Of a stretch of 64,000 bases of DNA, positions 40,377 to 53,510 are shown piece by piece. The first letter of the stretch is position 1, and every line of letters starts with the position of its first letter. The notes beneath the pieces were generated by a model. That model searched no databases and had not been told where the DNA came from. It saw nothing but the letters and a program-made list of their open reading frames with translations. Origin of the DNA: Gautieria morchelliformis (lineage: Eukaryota > Basidiomycota > Agaricomycetes > Gomphales > Gomphaceae). The stretch is taken from assembly GCA_015179125.1 (NCBI GenBank), contig WHVA01000064.1, positions 248,001 to 312,000 of the forward strand. Direction: 5' to 3'. Both the position numbers and the translations under genes were made by a program.

Positions 40377-42332
40377 ATGGCTACCTCCTCCTCCCCGCCT
40401 GACTCGACAAGTTCAAGTTCAAAGGACATCACCGATATCACTGAATATGGCGTTGACCAAATGTCGGACACGATAAGCACAGCGAACACCATCGATACAA
40501 CAGGCACCGGCGAGACTGAACGCTCCGTGTGGTCTCCCTACAGCTCTCTCTCCTCTGCTGCCACCGCCCGTCCCCGACACCCCCAGAGCAGCACCCTCGG
40601 CAGCGCGTTCAAGTGGCTTGGCGGCAAAAGCATGGACACGATCCATAGCGCGGTCATCACAAAACGCGCGAATGCCCATATCACGCGTGTTAAGGAGTGG
40701 CAGAAAAGAATCCGGCCCCGGCTAGGGCAGGAGGAGCGGGATAAGGTGTCGGAAATGCTGGGTGATGCGCTTGAGATGGCCAGGTGCGCACATGAACACC
40801 CACACGTCTCTACGTGTGTCAGCGTCGTGGCTTACTTTTGGCTGATCAGACAGTGTTACCCCCCTCGCATCAACAAGCTTTCCTACTCCATCGGCCGCGA
40901 GGTTCAGCAGTGGCTTCACTTCTACCCTAACCTCCCCCAAACCACGGAGAACTCCCTCCTCCTCATACAGGTGCAGATATGTCTTATTCCCATGTAAGTG
41001 CACACCGGATGCAGTTCTCTCTGTCCAGCGTTTGAGTGCTGATCTTGCCCAGTGTCCTTACCCGCATCTCAGACTATGACCCTCTTGCCTCCGACCTCGC
41101 TCACGACCTCATCAACGCCCTCACACGTACCCCCTTTACTCTATTCACCACCCTACAAGACCCTGAGAAGGCTGCCGTCACGATTCGTCTGGTTGCACGC
41201 GAGCTTGCGTATGGGCGTTGTGCCGCGCAACATGGATGGTTAGGCGTGGATTTGCTGCGGATCGTAGAGATGGTGATGGGGTTGAGGAAATTGACAGAAG
41301 GGGAGCAGGTGTCAATCAGAGAGTTAGCCGCTAGGCGGAGACAGTAAGTGCTACCCTTCGCATTTTATGTTCTTGGAGGCTTGTATCATGATCCCATATT
41401 TCCCCCCTTTCGATCTTAATACCTGCTTTTCAGGTTGATTTCAATATCGACCTGTATTGGAGGTTCTCTGTGTTTCGTTCGAACTGGCTTTGCTTGTCCT
41501 CCCGTTTTTATGTCATGGTTCGCTTTGCAATGTGTGCGCTCTGCGTTCTGACAATGCTTACATACTCCCCAGACAAAGCGACGCAGCCAAAACCATATCC
41601 CGACCTTGGGAAATTGCCCTCTTCGCTCTCTGTTCCTCCCAAAACCCTTGGTTCAAAGACGTAGTCCTCGGACCTACTGGCGTCCAGAGCCTTGTCACCG
41701 CGCTCGACACAATGCTTGCCCCGTCTACCCCATTTCAGGATGTGCATTGGGAGAACGTGGCACTTACCCTACGGGCCCTGGCATTTTTATCGGAGCACGA
41801 CTGGGTCGCGAGGGCGGTGGAAGAAAGAATTGTGCGTTCATTACTTGGCGTGTTTAGGTGCGTGGCCGAACAGTGAACTCAGTCACCATTGGTGAAAAAC
41901 TGATCGACATCCTCCAGGCGCAGCATTCCCGAACGTTGGTTCTGCATTCGTTTCTGGGCCATGGACACCATCCGCAACATTCTCTCGCATCGCCCGCCGC
42001 TCGTGAGCACCCTAATCAGGGAAAACGCAGCGGTCGCCTTTGCCACGCTAACCGCACCATCGTCCCCAACTCGCTCACGCTCCTCCCGCACCTCTCCCGC
42101 ATCTCCATCGACATCACCCACTTCGACCACATGCCCTAATCTTTCCAGCAGTCCTTCCACCGGCACCAGTCTTGGGGGAAAGACCAAGGGGCGCCTCATG
42201 GAGGATTATAAACGTGAAGCGTCGAAGCGCGCGGAGGAATTAACTTCGTATATAAAGGACTGGAAGGCATGGAAACCGTATCCAACGGGGCTGGAGCCTG
42301 TTAGTATCACAAGTGTCACCGCGTCATTCTAA
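40377..42332 (+). CDS. Unrecognised helical protein, 535 aa, divergent from the CHAT gene
   Basis: Exons 40377-40993, 41053-41343, 41573-41857 and 41918-42332; introns 59, 229 and 60 bp with GTAAGT, GTAAGT and GTGCGT donors; total 1608 bp, in frame. The first about 80 residues are Ser/Thr-rich and probably disordered. The rest is mostly predicted helix (ALVTKRANAH-like, then DPLASDLAHDLINAL, VALTLRALAFLSEHDWVARA), resembling armadillo-type repeats only in general look. No domain or catalytic motif recognised; no signal peptide or membrane segment. The 229-bp intron is long for this locus and could hide a missed exon. The start context GCCTCCTCC..ATGGCT looks reasonable. Confidence 0.7.
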
Positions 42333-44202
42333 AGTGATACGGTTGGTTGTACTTTCTGGGTCGGTTCACCTCTACCTGGGATTGGTCAGGTTTCGTATTT
42401 GACTTACGCTTGGTGGGCCTGCCACCTGTACGGCTCAACACTCCCTGTTACTCGTTTCTTCCACCAAATCTACACAGCCACTTGTTCTGAAAACTGGCGG
42501 CCCCGTTTTCATATATCCCAAGTCTTCACACCCATCCCGATTCTCTCGCGCTGCATGTGACCCGTTGCATGAGTATGCTGTTTTCCTCCATTCCCACAAT
42601 GTGCCAGTAGGATAATTTTGTAGCCCTATGTAACTCCTATCTCCCGGCGAATTCATGCTTGTTTCCATAAATTGCGCTTCCCGTGGGGTGCGATAGCTAA
42701 TGTTTATCAGACGCTCAGCGCAGCTAGGTCATGTACTACGGACTCGCCACGCTTAAAACCCTGACCTTCCAATCAGCCTTTCAACTCACGAACGTGGAGC
42801 ACGAAAAGCAAGAACCACCCAGCTACCCAATCGATCGGTGCATGACGTAGCATCCCGGTGCGCGCAGGGCGGCGTTCGGCCGAGCGATGCACGAGGAATT
42901 CATCCGTTCCGCCGATTCCGCTACTATTGTCCGAAGAACGTACGTGTTGGAACCAATAATGTTGCCTTTGTGCAATGGGCTTGCCCACGTTATGTCGATA
43001 CTTCAAGCAAGAGTCCCTTGCTCTGCAAGCGCTGATCTGCAGCTGGAAAATCGGTGGGAAAGCTGCAGGCACCAGGCACTTGTACTATTACCGTTGCCGC
43101 GTCGGCAGCTCCTTGTCTGATTCATATTCGGCAAGGGGTCTGCCGGACCCCGTATCGGCACGAGAGTCTTCATATGAGCTCAGAGCTGAATTTGAAAACA
43201 TCTGCTTACACACAGCAAGTACTTAGTAGATGCACTCCATGTATGTTTGAAGGAGTGTTATTGTAACTTAAATCCTGATATCGGCACAGCACTTCGTTTT
43301 CGATTCAGCCGCAAGAAATTCACTTGGGACGAACTGGATGTGCAAAGCGACATGCATTACGTCATTGGGAACCAGAATAAGTGCAAACTGGGCACACTGA
43401 TGTATATAAGTATGCCGGTACGTAAGGCCGCAGAAGTAGCTTGCAAAATAGCAACTGTCCATTAGCAAGGTATTTTTTTCCGGACACACACATAATTGCC
43501 AGCCGATGAGCCATGATGCATGATATATGAACGACTGTACTAAGGTAGAGGGTTGGCTCAACGTAACGAGCGAGGGCTGTGCTTTAATGATCGAGAGCAG
43601 GCGCCCCAGAGGCCACAGGTAGGTTCTATTTAATATTTCTTTTATTGATAGATTGTCCCATTAGTGTTTTGGAGAGCTACTAGGTCCGTGGGGGTCAAAG
43701 CTAGTGGCGACTCTAAAGTGTGATGAAGGAATCTACGTATCAGACAGTATCGTATTAGTGAGATGAATATGTTGATTGGCGAATTATGTTGCATAACGAC
43801 GTCTAGGAATCCTTGTGTAAATGCATATGACATGCGTATACGGCTCGAACCTGATTAGGAAAGCATTAGATATATGGTAAGAAGAGGGAACCATATTATT
43901 ACACACCAAGCTTGCATCCGTTGGGACTGATGTACATCATGCGCCATAACACCATAATATCAACCATTATTCGACCATAGTACGAGGGACTGGTAGAAAG
44001 GAAGCGATAAATAACAAAAAAAAAGGGATAGTTCTCTTGATGATAAGTTAGCGATTGCAGGACGCGCGATTTATGATCCCTATAGCACAAGCGTGATGAC
44101 GTGCCCGGTTGCCAGATGTTACACGCACAGAACTAGCGGATGGCAGCGAGTGGGGACCCCCCGGGCGCGGAACGAAATATAGCGAGTCTGTCTCCCAATA
44201 CA
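42333..44202. other. Intergenic, no gene recognised
   Basis: Only short frames below 110 codons without domains or splice partners. The 43.6-44.1 kb part is AT-rich. I found no transposon ends. Confidence 0.45.
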
Positions 44203-47181
44203 TCAAGAATTACGATGAATACGTGTATGGCCACGGAAATACCACGGCAGGCGCCGAATTGCAAGTGCGTCTGCATCGAATCGGACTCGGTGAGTATTAC
44301 TCGGGTCAAGAAAGTCCGCGTCCTTAGGCAAGGACATTGCATGGTGTGTGTGTGAGCATGTCGAAGGAAGAGGCAGGTCAGAGGTAGACAATCCATCTCT
44401 TTCGTGTCCCGTAAGTGTATTCCATCGGAGCAGGCCCGAAAGTGGCTGTGCACGCGTAATGGGTAGATTGGTACTGAATGCTCTCTCGTGCTGTCGTCTA
44501 ATTTTGACCCCGAGGGCAGGCATTCGTATACGTTTCTTGCTACACGACTTCACACCCTGTTTTGGCTTCACTGGGTCCTCGTTATGGGCGTCCGGCGTAT
44601 TATATAGCGAGCGGGGATATGCGGTTGGCAACCCCGTAGGAGATCTGAAGAGAGAAGCCGAGATAGGTGAATAAGGCAATGCGGAGGGAGGGGGTGTAGG
44701 ATAGAAGTTTGAAATTGCTGACGGAGAATAGCTTTCTTGTGCAGCGTCTGTGGCAATGGTGATAGGTGTTAAATCGGAGACCGGGTAGGAATCGAGGCAA
44801 TAGACAAAATACCTTCAACAATGTCAAGTGCATCAGGCTCCGAGCTGGTGCTTAGAAACGCTGCAAGACCTATGCGACGTTCTCGCGTGGAAGACTGAGT
44901 GGGTGGCGGCAGATTGGAGGGAAGCCGTGACGGTGGGTCGAGTGATTTCGAGGTAAGATCGCCGAAACCACTTGACGGGGCCGGCGTCAGCGTCCCAGGC
45001 ACTCTATCCCCAACTACTGTCGAAGATGACATTGAGTAGTGGGTGGTATCCATGCAAACATTTGGGGGTATCGAACTGAACCTTGTGCTCGCCATCGCCT
45101 TGCCGCAATTATCACAAACGGTGGGACGGCCTTTAAGACTTTTCACCACACGACCCTCCCGCATACCACGGCGCCAAAACACATTGATCATACCCTTTTT
45201 TGCACCCCTTATCCCATTCCTATATATTGCGCCGTTCTTTCCCTCCCTTACCAGCTCACATCCACAATCCAACACCGCTCTCATACCATCGTTTCCGAGA
45301 CGACCCATCCCATACACGGTCTCGCTAGCGGAATTTTCACTCTCGGTTTCTTCTGAATCAGGCGCAGGAGTCGGAGGTCGAGGCCGGAGCCTCGGTTTAG
45401 GACGCGGCTGTTCTCGTCGGAAATGGGGCTTGATCGATGAATGAGTAGGGGTCTGTTTAACGGCCAACGGCGCTGGGGCGGAGCCTGACGAAAAGGTCGT
45501 GGTGAACGAAGGCTGGGACGTGAAGAAGGAGCCAGACGCACGTGCACGGACGCTGAACAGCGACTTCAGCCTATGTCGACACTGTACTGGATTCCGTTTC
45601 TGTACCATGGTGTCACCCTCCTTGCCCTCTTCAAAGTCGCTTTCGTCCATACTCGCACTCTCATCGCCCTCACTTCCCCCTGGAGATGCGGATGCACCCC
45701 TCCTGGCACGCCACATGGCCACGCTCTCCTCTACAGTTTTCTCGATAAAGTAGCCGCCTCGGCCTCCATGTAGCGTTGATGACCACGCCACTTGGGGTAT
45801 ACGTACGTGGAAAGGGCGACGGCCTAGCCTAGATGAAGACGAAGTCGACTCGGCCACCCAACCACCGACTTCCTCCTGATCTTCCTCATACGAAGATGCA
45901 TAATCACCCTCAGTGGAATCTGAAAAGGAGTCTTCCGAGTCACCATCGTAATCAGATTCCCACCGGGTAGCTTGCAAGGTTGGCGGTCGGACACGAGGGC
46001 GGCGAAATATTAGAGGGGATGCTGAGGGTCTTTGGCGAACAAAGTGCGGAGAAGAGCTGATGGTAGGTTCCACTAGTGATGTTGATGGGGTTGGGGTTGA
46101 TGAAACGGGTTGCGTTGAGGATGGGGAATGTGGGGACGCCCACGCAGCATGGCCGGAACCTCGAGCTCGACCAATACGGTCTGCACGCATTCGGAATTCC
46201 GCCTTCCACCGGCTACGTGCGTGACGGACAAAGTCTACATGACGCACGCCCATTTCCCTCGTCTTTCTCCCTTCACCTTCCTGGCTCTCAGCCCCGTTCG
46301 CCGTGCCCCTCCGGCGCAGTCTATGGAGCGGGGTGCCCCAAGATCCGACAATAACATAGCACCTCTTGAGTCTTGTGAGCAACCGTAGACGCGCACCAAG
46401 CAAGCCAACCTCGGTACTCCTGCCCGCGGAAGCAACATCGTCCATGCCATTGTGCTTGCCCGGGACAACCACGTGTCTGCCAAAATCCATTCCGGCACCA
46501 GTGCGTACATGCAGTCGCAACCCATGGACGTAAAGAGCCTCTACACGAGGCCAGACACGCTCGAGCAATGGTGCGTGCACAAGTTCAAGGTCTAAGGTAT
46601 TGAAGAGGTACAGCAGTGTAGTGAGTGGCTGTGGGCGAGGGGTACTATGTGTCGTATCCCGAGGCAGGGAGGATGGTGTGGCGGAAGGGGGCGGAGGACA
46701 TGGACTGGGAAACACCCAAGCTGGATCGCGGCTGCGGGAATCAACGAGTGAGGCTTCGCCACCGCCTTCAAACCAAAGGAGATCTGGTGCCCCCGGGACG
46801 GTGCGCCAACGGGACAGGGTTCCTTGGGCATAGTAGAGGATGTTCCTGGCCCACGAGTGGCGAGTCAGTGATTCCTAACGAACATGTGTTTGTTGCGTAC
46901 CTGACGCGTGCTTCTACGGTTGTCCACTCAGCAAAGTCAGCCACCATGTACGCAGAGGTGTAACGAGGCTTGGCATCCACGAAGAGGAAGGATGTATACG
47001 TGTCGTGCTCGTACGTAGAAACGGCTTCGGTATGGCTATTATCCTGTTCGGATAGGGGAATGATTGGGTATGGAGGCCCGCCAGGAGCAAATGCAAGCAG
47101 TGGCGAAAGATCATACCCTGCACCAATGTAAAGCATGACAGGTGTGGGCGGGGATGGGATTGGCAAGGCAGGTGGAGCCAT
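44203..47181 (-). CDS. Unrecognised 952-aa protein with Cys motifs and acidic linker
   Basis: Exons 47181-46901, 46845-44813 and 44747-44203, introns of 55 and 65 bp; 2859 bp in frame. The N-terminus reads MLYIGAGYDLSPLLAF, reminiscent of a nucleotide- or SAM-binding loop in Rossmann proteins, and TSFLFVDAKPRYTSAYM. Then basic segments, long Ser/Asp/Glu-rich low complexity (about residues 330-440), and a conserved-looking block VLDCGCELVREGKNGAIYRN to GRPTVCDNCGKAM with C-x-C and C-x2-C pairs that could bind zinc. The C-terminal third is Ser/Pro-rich. Function not recognised. The methyltransferase-like start is only a suggestion. Located 300 bp downstream of a Helitron 3' end. Confidence 0.75.
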
Positions 47182-47491
47182 GCCTCTGGTGGTGGCCAGG
47201 AGTAACAGAGGTACGGACAACGAGGACCTCCTTGAATATTGGAGAGAGCTTGAAATGAGAACGAGACTAACTCATCGTCAGGCAACCTTACCAACCCTGC
47301 TCAGAAACCTGAGTCCGGGCCTCTGTTGGATGTCGGAGAAACCCGAAACTCCCGATCGGCTTTATTCTCCAAGGGGCTGGCACATCGTGGGAAAGCTGCA
47401 GCAGGCACAGACCTTACAATTAGTAAGACTCTCAGGCAGATACGTAAGTACGTATTGACAGCGCCTTACTGTACTCCGAACTAGCCAATAG

Positions 47492-47511
47492 ACCCGTGCT
47501 TCGCACCGGGT
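47492..47511 (-). terminator. Helitron 3' terminal hairpin
   Basis: Stem of about 8 bp with one mismatch and a GAA-type loop, 7 bases before the terminal CTAG. In Helitrons this hairpin ends transposition, not transcription. Confidence 0.75.
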
Positions 47512-47608
47512 TATTTAGGGTTAACATTGCACATGGGTAGTTAATAGAATCAAAGAATTATTTGGTGAAATGAAACTACATACATTAAATACAAATGGAA
47601 ATACATAT

Positions 47609-50600
47609 TTAATCAGGCTTCAGCAACACTTCTTTGTATACAATATTAGAAGTTTTGTTCCCCTCCCCTAAAAGAATATGGACTCTGTTCCAATTAGTGC
47701 CTCTTGACACTGCAACATACAACTGTCCATGTGAAAATACCACGTATCGCAAGTCTATGCCTACCGTGCCAAGAGACTGCCCTTGAGACTTGTTGATAGT
47801 CATGGCAAAGGCCAGCCTGACAGGAAACTGGCGACGCTGGAGCTCAAATGGCAATTGGTCTGAGGTGGGTGTCACTGTCATCCTAGGGATAAATGCAGTC
47901 TCTCCTGCAAATGGTCCAGAAATGATCCTCACAAAGAGTACCCTGTTGGTCATATTGATGAGACGCAACCTTGTACCATTGCAGAGTCCACGACCAAGGT
48001 CAATATTCCGAAGAAGCATGAGTACCACTCCAGGTTTAAGCCTGAGTTGAGATGGAGGAAGCCCACCCATGTTGAGTGAGTTAAGATACTCCACAGGATA
48101 CACATTGTCATCTTCATTTCCTTTGACCGAGTCTGCACTGGGATAGAGACGCTCACCCCAGGGAATACATTGAGCACCTCAGCATTAATCTCATCCATTT
48201 CCATATTGTGAGGGCAAAGGATGGCACGTTCCAAAAAGTATTTGTCTTGGAGTGCCTCCCCAGTACCAATGTTAGGATAAATAGCTGCAATGAGATCTGA
48301 GACCTGTGGTCCACAGATCATGTGCTGAGGAAGTGTGAATGAATTGTCCAAAGGGAGATCCTTTCCCTGACCAACATCAGAGAGCCACTGAGCAAATTGT
48401 TCACTCTGGGGATCATGAGGGTCGACCACATATTTTGAGTAAGATGGAGGACCTTGACATGATGCCACAAAGGGATCTTTGGATAGAAGCACCCACGATC
48501 TCCTCCTTGTTACCTCGAGGAACAACGGGCAGAGTTTGCTGGAAATATCCACCCCAAGCCACAGTAATACCACCGAATGGACGATCTGGACACTCTAGGA
48601 CATCCCTGCAGGTTCTGTCGACAGCTTCAACTACATGACGATGCTACATAGGCACCTCATCCCATATGATCAAATGGACCTGCTTGAGAAGTTCTGCCAG
48701 TGGTGAGCCTCTTTTGATGTCACATAGAGAACCCTCATGAATCAGAATTGGTATCTTGAGCATAGCATGTGATGTTCTGCCCCCAATCAGAAGCAATGCT
48801 GCAATTCCTGAAGATGCAATGCATAGGACAATAAGACCCCTTCCTCTGATAGAATGAGCCAGGGTATTCCAGGTAAAGGTTTTGCCTGTACCACAGGGCC
48901 ATTGACAAAGAACAGAAGACCCTCTCCATTTATGGCTGAATGGAGGATCTCATCATGGACACGCCTCTGTTCTGCATTAAGCTTGTCAATATTGGTGGCA
49001 GCTTTTTCCAGCTCTGTAGCTGGGTCATAGTCCTGCTGCTCAGCTATCCAACGGTTCCCTACCAATCCCTCCCAGTGCCCCATTATCTGTGGCATATCTG
49101 GGAACTCATCCAGAGACTTCCCCCCTGACGTATGATCTTGTCAATGAGAAAGAGACCAAAGTCATTGATTTGATCATTGGTAGGATGGTGAATGCCATGC
49201 CTATTTTGAAGCTGATGCTCCAGGTCATCACAAATACACTCCGAAACTCCTCCCATATTTGAGCAGGCTGAGCAGGGTTACACCGAAGGAGAATAGTGAC
49301 AAATAACCTCCTGAGCTGGAAACCTGTTTGTATATGTGCAGCCTCCTGAAGACACTGTGTCCACTCCGAATCATCTTCTAACAGGCCCTTGCCAGGCATG
49401 CATCCTTGTAAGTAGGACAAAGGCACCATCAAATGATCTAAGCTCCTCAAATGACGTTGCGCCTCTGACAACTGTAAGGAGGGTTCGCAAGTAAAAGCGC
49501 TCTCCAGAGGCTGGACTTGCAAAATGAAGGCGACGAGACTGAAACCCGCTGGCGAGGTTTCCACCACTTGGGTGCTTTCCAACATAGTGCTCAGGAAATT
49601 TCACATAGAGTAGTTCACGTGCCTCAGGATATCTGTGATTGGCTTCAAAATAGGCCATGAGCATGGTCTTAGCACCCTCTGCCCTCTGCAAAGCCATGCC
49701 TGGATCCATATGAGGATAAATATCACATTGTGCTGGCCTGGAAAATGGACTGGATGTGCCATAACAGCAGGGACCTGAACATGCATTTTATATTCCAGCA
49801 GTCTCCAAGCACCTTCATGTGAGCTGACATAGCGTGCATCGAGGTACTGTTTACCCTCATCCCTCTCCTTATTAATGGTCATTGTGGTCCTGTCAGGCCC
49901 CTTGTACATATACTTGTGAATGTACTTGATAGAGCGCACATTGAAAGTGGGTTCCACATTAATATGGCATTCAAATTCCAAGAGGAGGGTGGGACAATAG
50001 GAACCACGTCGCGGTTGTCCATGATGTTGCCTCTGACATTATGCTGTCTGCCATCTTCAGTGACAGATGTCACCTCATGAAATTCCTTTGGGAAATGTTT
50101 AGAACACTTGCCCTCTGTCATGCAAGAAGCCTGAGGACGCGCTTGTCCACAGGGGCCATGAGTCATTAGATCACAAACTAATTTGTAGAGCCTTGGATGC
50201 TCTTGCTGATTAGGAAAGACAGCCCAAACCAAAGCATCCACAGCTTCCGGTGTCCTGATCTTATCCTCCTCTTTAAACCATATAAGAAGGTGCATATGAG
50301 GGAGCCCCTGCTTCTGGAATTCGATCACATGGACACGTGCAACTGTGCGACCAAGGATACCATCCTTCATGATACGTTTGATCAATTTCTCCTTCTTGAG
50401 ATGAAAAACCCTTGCAACCAAGTCAGGACGATCACTGGGAGTCTGGCCTGGCTTGAGAGCATCTTTGGTTTCTTTCCACTGGGGGTTTGCTGTCATTGTC
50501 ACAAAGACATCTGCTGGACCATGCTTCCTAGTGATTGCCATTGAATTTTGAAAATTCTCGTTCATATCCCTGGCACTCCCAGTAAATGTAGCAGGCAAGA

Positions 50601-52510
50601 TGACCTTTTGTCCCAAGTTAGCTGGATTGGCCTGATTGTCCTCAGGTCCAAATGTATCAATCATCTGATTGTAGACCTCAGCTCGCAGCTCATGTTGATG
50701 GAATTTGATCCAATTTAGCTTCTGGTGTTCAGTCGCTGCCCAAGCATCCACAATGTATTGCTGAAAGAGCTTGCCAGCCAGGAAGAGAGTTTCAGCTTCA
50801 CCCTCCCTTGGAAAAAGACGATAACGATAGTATTTTGACATGGTCACACGCCTGTCACTTGAAGGGTCCTCCTCCCTCCTCCTCCTCCTGGCCTTGTCGT
50901 GGAAGAGCTTGGTCTATCCGTGGAATGTCCCAATCCCAGCCTGATTCACCTCTGGGAAAGAGAAGGACATAGTGTAGTGGCACATACAAAGCATGTTCGG
51001 CCTGAATTCATTGCAGTTCTCCACCTCTAAGCTGAATGACAATGTCTCTAGTGCCTCCAGGCACACCTTCTCCAGGGAGCACAATGGAAATCTCATCCGC
51101 TGTAGGAATATTATATCTTCTCTGGTCTGTATGTGCTCTGTAGGTGAGTCTGGCCTCCACATTCAACCTATCTGGCTGGTTCCTAAGCCTTTCTATCGCC
51201 TGCTGATAGATTGGAACCAATGGATTGTGAGCCTGCATCATTTCCTGGAGGTCACTTAAAACATCTGAATCCAAAGGATCAAATCTGTTATTGTGCTGCC
51301 TACATCGCAAAGCCTCTGCTGGATCATAAAAGTAGAGCTGCGCATAGCTGGGTTCCCTATCCTGACCCTCAGCAGGAAGAAGAGCGCCATGAATATGATA
51401 GAGGCCTCCCTGAATTTTGAAGACATATGGCCCAGGTCTATTCATGACCTTGTGATCTATGTTCACTCCCACAGAGACGAATGCCAGTGCAGCATTATAG
51501 TTCCGAATCTTTTCCCTAAACTGTTTGCCACGCCTGTCTTGGCTGGCCAAAAGAGTCTTTAATGGTTCTGGAGGCTCCTTCAACAATTCAAGGTGTATCT
51601 GGCCCTTTGAACAACATATACCAAATTTGGGCTCAGCAATAGTAGAGTCGGTCCGACGCTCTGCCTTCCACTTCCATGCTTTACATTTTGGACATTTGTC
51701 ATCCATAGAACCAAGGTCATGAGGTGCAATCTGTTGTTCAATCAAAGGGCGAGTGGAAGGTTTCTTAAAGGCATTGGTGGAGGTGGTGGAAGTGGAGGGG
51801 GCTGAGGAGGAGCAGGTGGACGCAGAGGCTGTGGAGGCACAGGGGGCCCTGGAGGCAGAGGAGGTACAGGTTGTTGTGGTGCAGGCTGCTGCTGGAGTGG
51901 CATTTGATCTGGGAGAGGTTCAGGGTGTCGTGCGCGCCGTCATGCCTGTCTTTGTTGTGGCAGAGGTCTAGGATTGATATTAGCGGCCTGGGCGCGCAAG
52001 GCAGCTACCGCTGCAGAGCCTACAGGGACAGGAGGAGGAGGTGCTATCTGGGCATTAGCAGCCTGGACCCGCAAGGCAGCTACCGCTGCAGAGACTACAG
52101 CGACAGGAGGAGGAGGTGCTATCTGGGCATTAGCAGCCTGGGCCCGCAATGCCACTACTGCTGCAGAGCCTACAGGAACATGTGGCGGTGCTAACAGAGG
52201 ATGTCTCTGACGCACAGGTGCCAGAGGCATATCAGCTAACCGTTCCTGTATGGCACGTACAGCATCCCGAGGACTTAGATCAGGTGGAATGGCATTTGAA
52301 GGTCCAGCCACAGGAGGCCAAGGAATTGCATTGTCCTGAGGGAGTAGAGGTCGAGGAAATGGCTGAGGAGGTGGAGGGTCAGGATTTCGAAGACGTTCTT
52401 GAGCTGCAGCAAGAGCCCTATCCCGACGACGCACAGAAGGGGATGTCATCTGCCGCCGCTGACGCTCCAGAGCACGCTCCTCCTGCCTATCACGCTCTGG
52501 TGTAGAGGGC
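47609..52510 (-). pseudogene. Helitron Rep/helicase protein, multiply broken
   Basis: In order on the minus strand: a Pro/Ala-rich N-terminus with three repeats around VPVGSAAVAALRAQAAN (52449-51940); a Helitron_like_N domain (51745-51008, YNAALAFVSVGVNIDHKV, GGLYHIHGALLP); a Rep domain with the HUH motif GLPHMHLLIWF (about 50290) and the Tyr motif SIKYIHKYMYKGPD (about 49910); and helicase with LNAEQRRVHD and FFVNGP then a frameshift inside Walker A (about 48890, GGTGKT recovered in another frame). The C-terminal helicase block SGPFAGETAFIPRM, FAMTINKSQGQSLGTVG ends at the stop 47609. At least one in-frame TGA (51008) and several frameshifts: dead. Confidence 0.88.
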
Positions 52511-52584
52511 TCCCTTAGATTACAGTCAGTTTCAAATCAAGCCAAAAAAAAATTTTTTTTATCAAGGATACTCACATTTTCACA

Positions 52585-53510
52585 ATGACTGTAGCTCACG
52601 ACCAACAATAGGGGATACCAGGGAGGCAGTCGATGTCCACCTAAACCGTCTAAATGTGTTACGATACGATCCTTCATAAGGTTGACTGAGCTCGGGAGCG
52701 GGACCCGAGGCAAGGTCCGAGGTTACGGGGCGAGGTTTTGATAGGGAAGTTGGACAGGGACTAGGCTTCAGGTTATGTGCTGCGCCGACCCTACGCACGA
52801 GTCCCAACTTCGGAGGCAAACAAATAAGAGGCGAGGTTTGGCTTAAGAGGCGAGGCTTAGAAACTAACTAAGGATCAAAGTATACGATAGTTGTTTTTCA
52901 GACTGAGGAGTAGGGATGCATACAAGGGGGTTTATATACGAGCGAGGGTACGAGTCAGGGGCGAGCAAATGCGGGGGAAGGTCAGGGTGAGGTCAGGGTG
53001 AGGTAATATACAAATGATGCATGATGGAGCAGAATCAGTAACTAAGGGGATATGGGCATGGGATCAAAGGTTGGATATGAGCTCTAGCTCGGGCTCGGGC
53101 TCAGGCACAGGATAAGCATCATAAGTACTCGGGCACGAGTATCACAAGGCTCAGGCTTGGAAGAAAGGTTATACCGGTAAGTAACCGGCCAAAGGCCGGG
53201 TTCTTACAAAATGCCACCAAACCAATCCCAGTTCACAGACCACACTGGCTAACAGAGTTGTAACTCTGGCCAGACTTAAACTGCAATGCAAGCTCCCAGT
53301 GCACAATCCAACCAACTGACCACCCAACCTACCAAATCCACCACAGATACCAGCAAGGTGGTCAATGTCCACCTAAACTGCCTAAATCCAATGTGCACCA
53401 CCAAACCAATCCAGTTCACAGACCACACTGGAGTTGTAATTCTTGCCAGAACCAAACTGCAATGCAAGCTTCCAGTGCACAATCCAACCAACCAACCACC
53501 TCAATCACTC
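52585..53510. repeat. Tandem repeat of about 190 bp, split by a solo LTR
   Basis: Repeated phrases GTCCACCTAAAC(T/C)G(C/T)CTAAAT, CCACCAAACCAATCC, GTTCACAGACCACACTGG and CAGTGCACAATCCAACCAAC. About two and a half copies once the LTR at 52657-53208 is removed. Confidence 0.7.
52657..53208 (-). repeat. Solo LTR (552 bp) with perfect target duplication
   Basis: TGTTACG to TTCTTACA, flanked by AAATG at 52652-52656 and 53209-53213. A minus-strand TATATAAA near 52930 and the family-like TGTAAGAACC start suggest minus orientation. It does not resemble the other LTRs here. Confidence 0.82.

Larger units (their letters stand above)
47481..52519 (-). mobile_element. Autonomous Helitron, decayed
   Basis: The 3' end is clear: on the minus strand a hairpin ACCCGGTGCGAAGCACGGGT (47511-47492), then CTATTGG and CTAG (47484-47481), followed by T. 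The 5' end is a guess: TCTAAGGGAG starting at 52519 after an A, matching the TCTAAG start of the non-autonomous units; but the coding frame seems to extend a few codons past it. Rep and helicase domains in order confirm the class. Confidence 0.7.
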
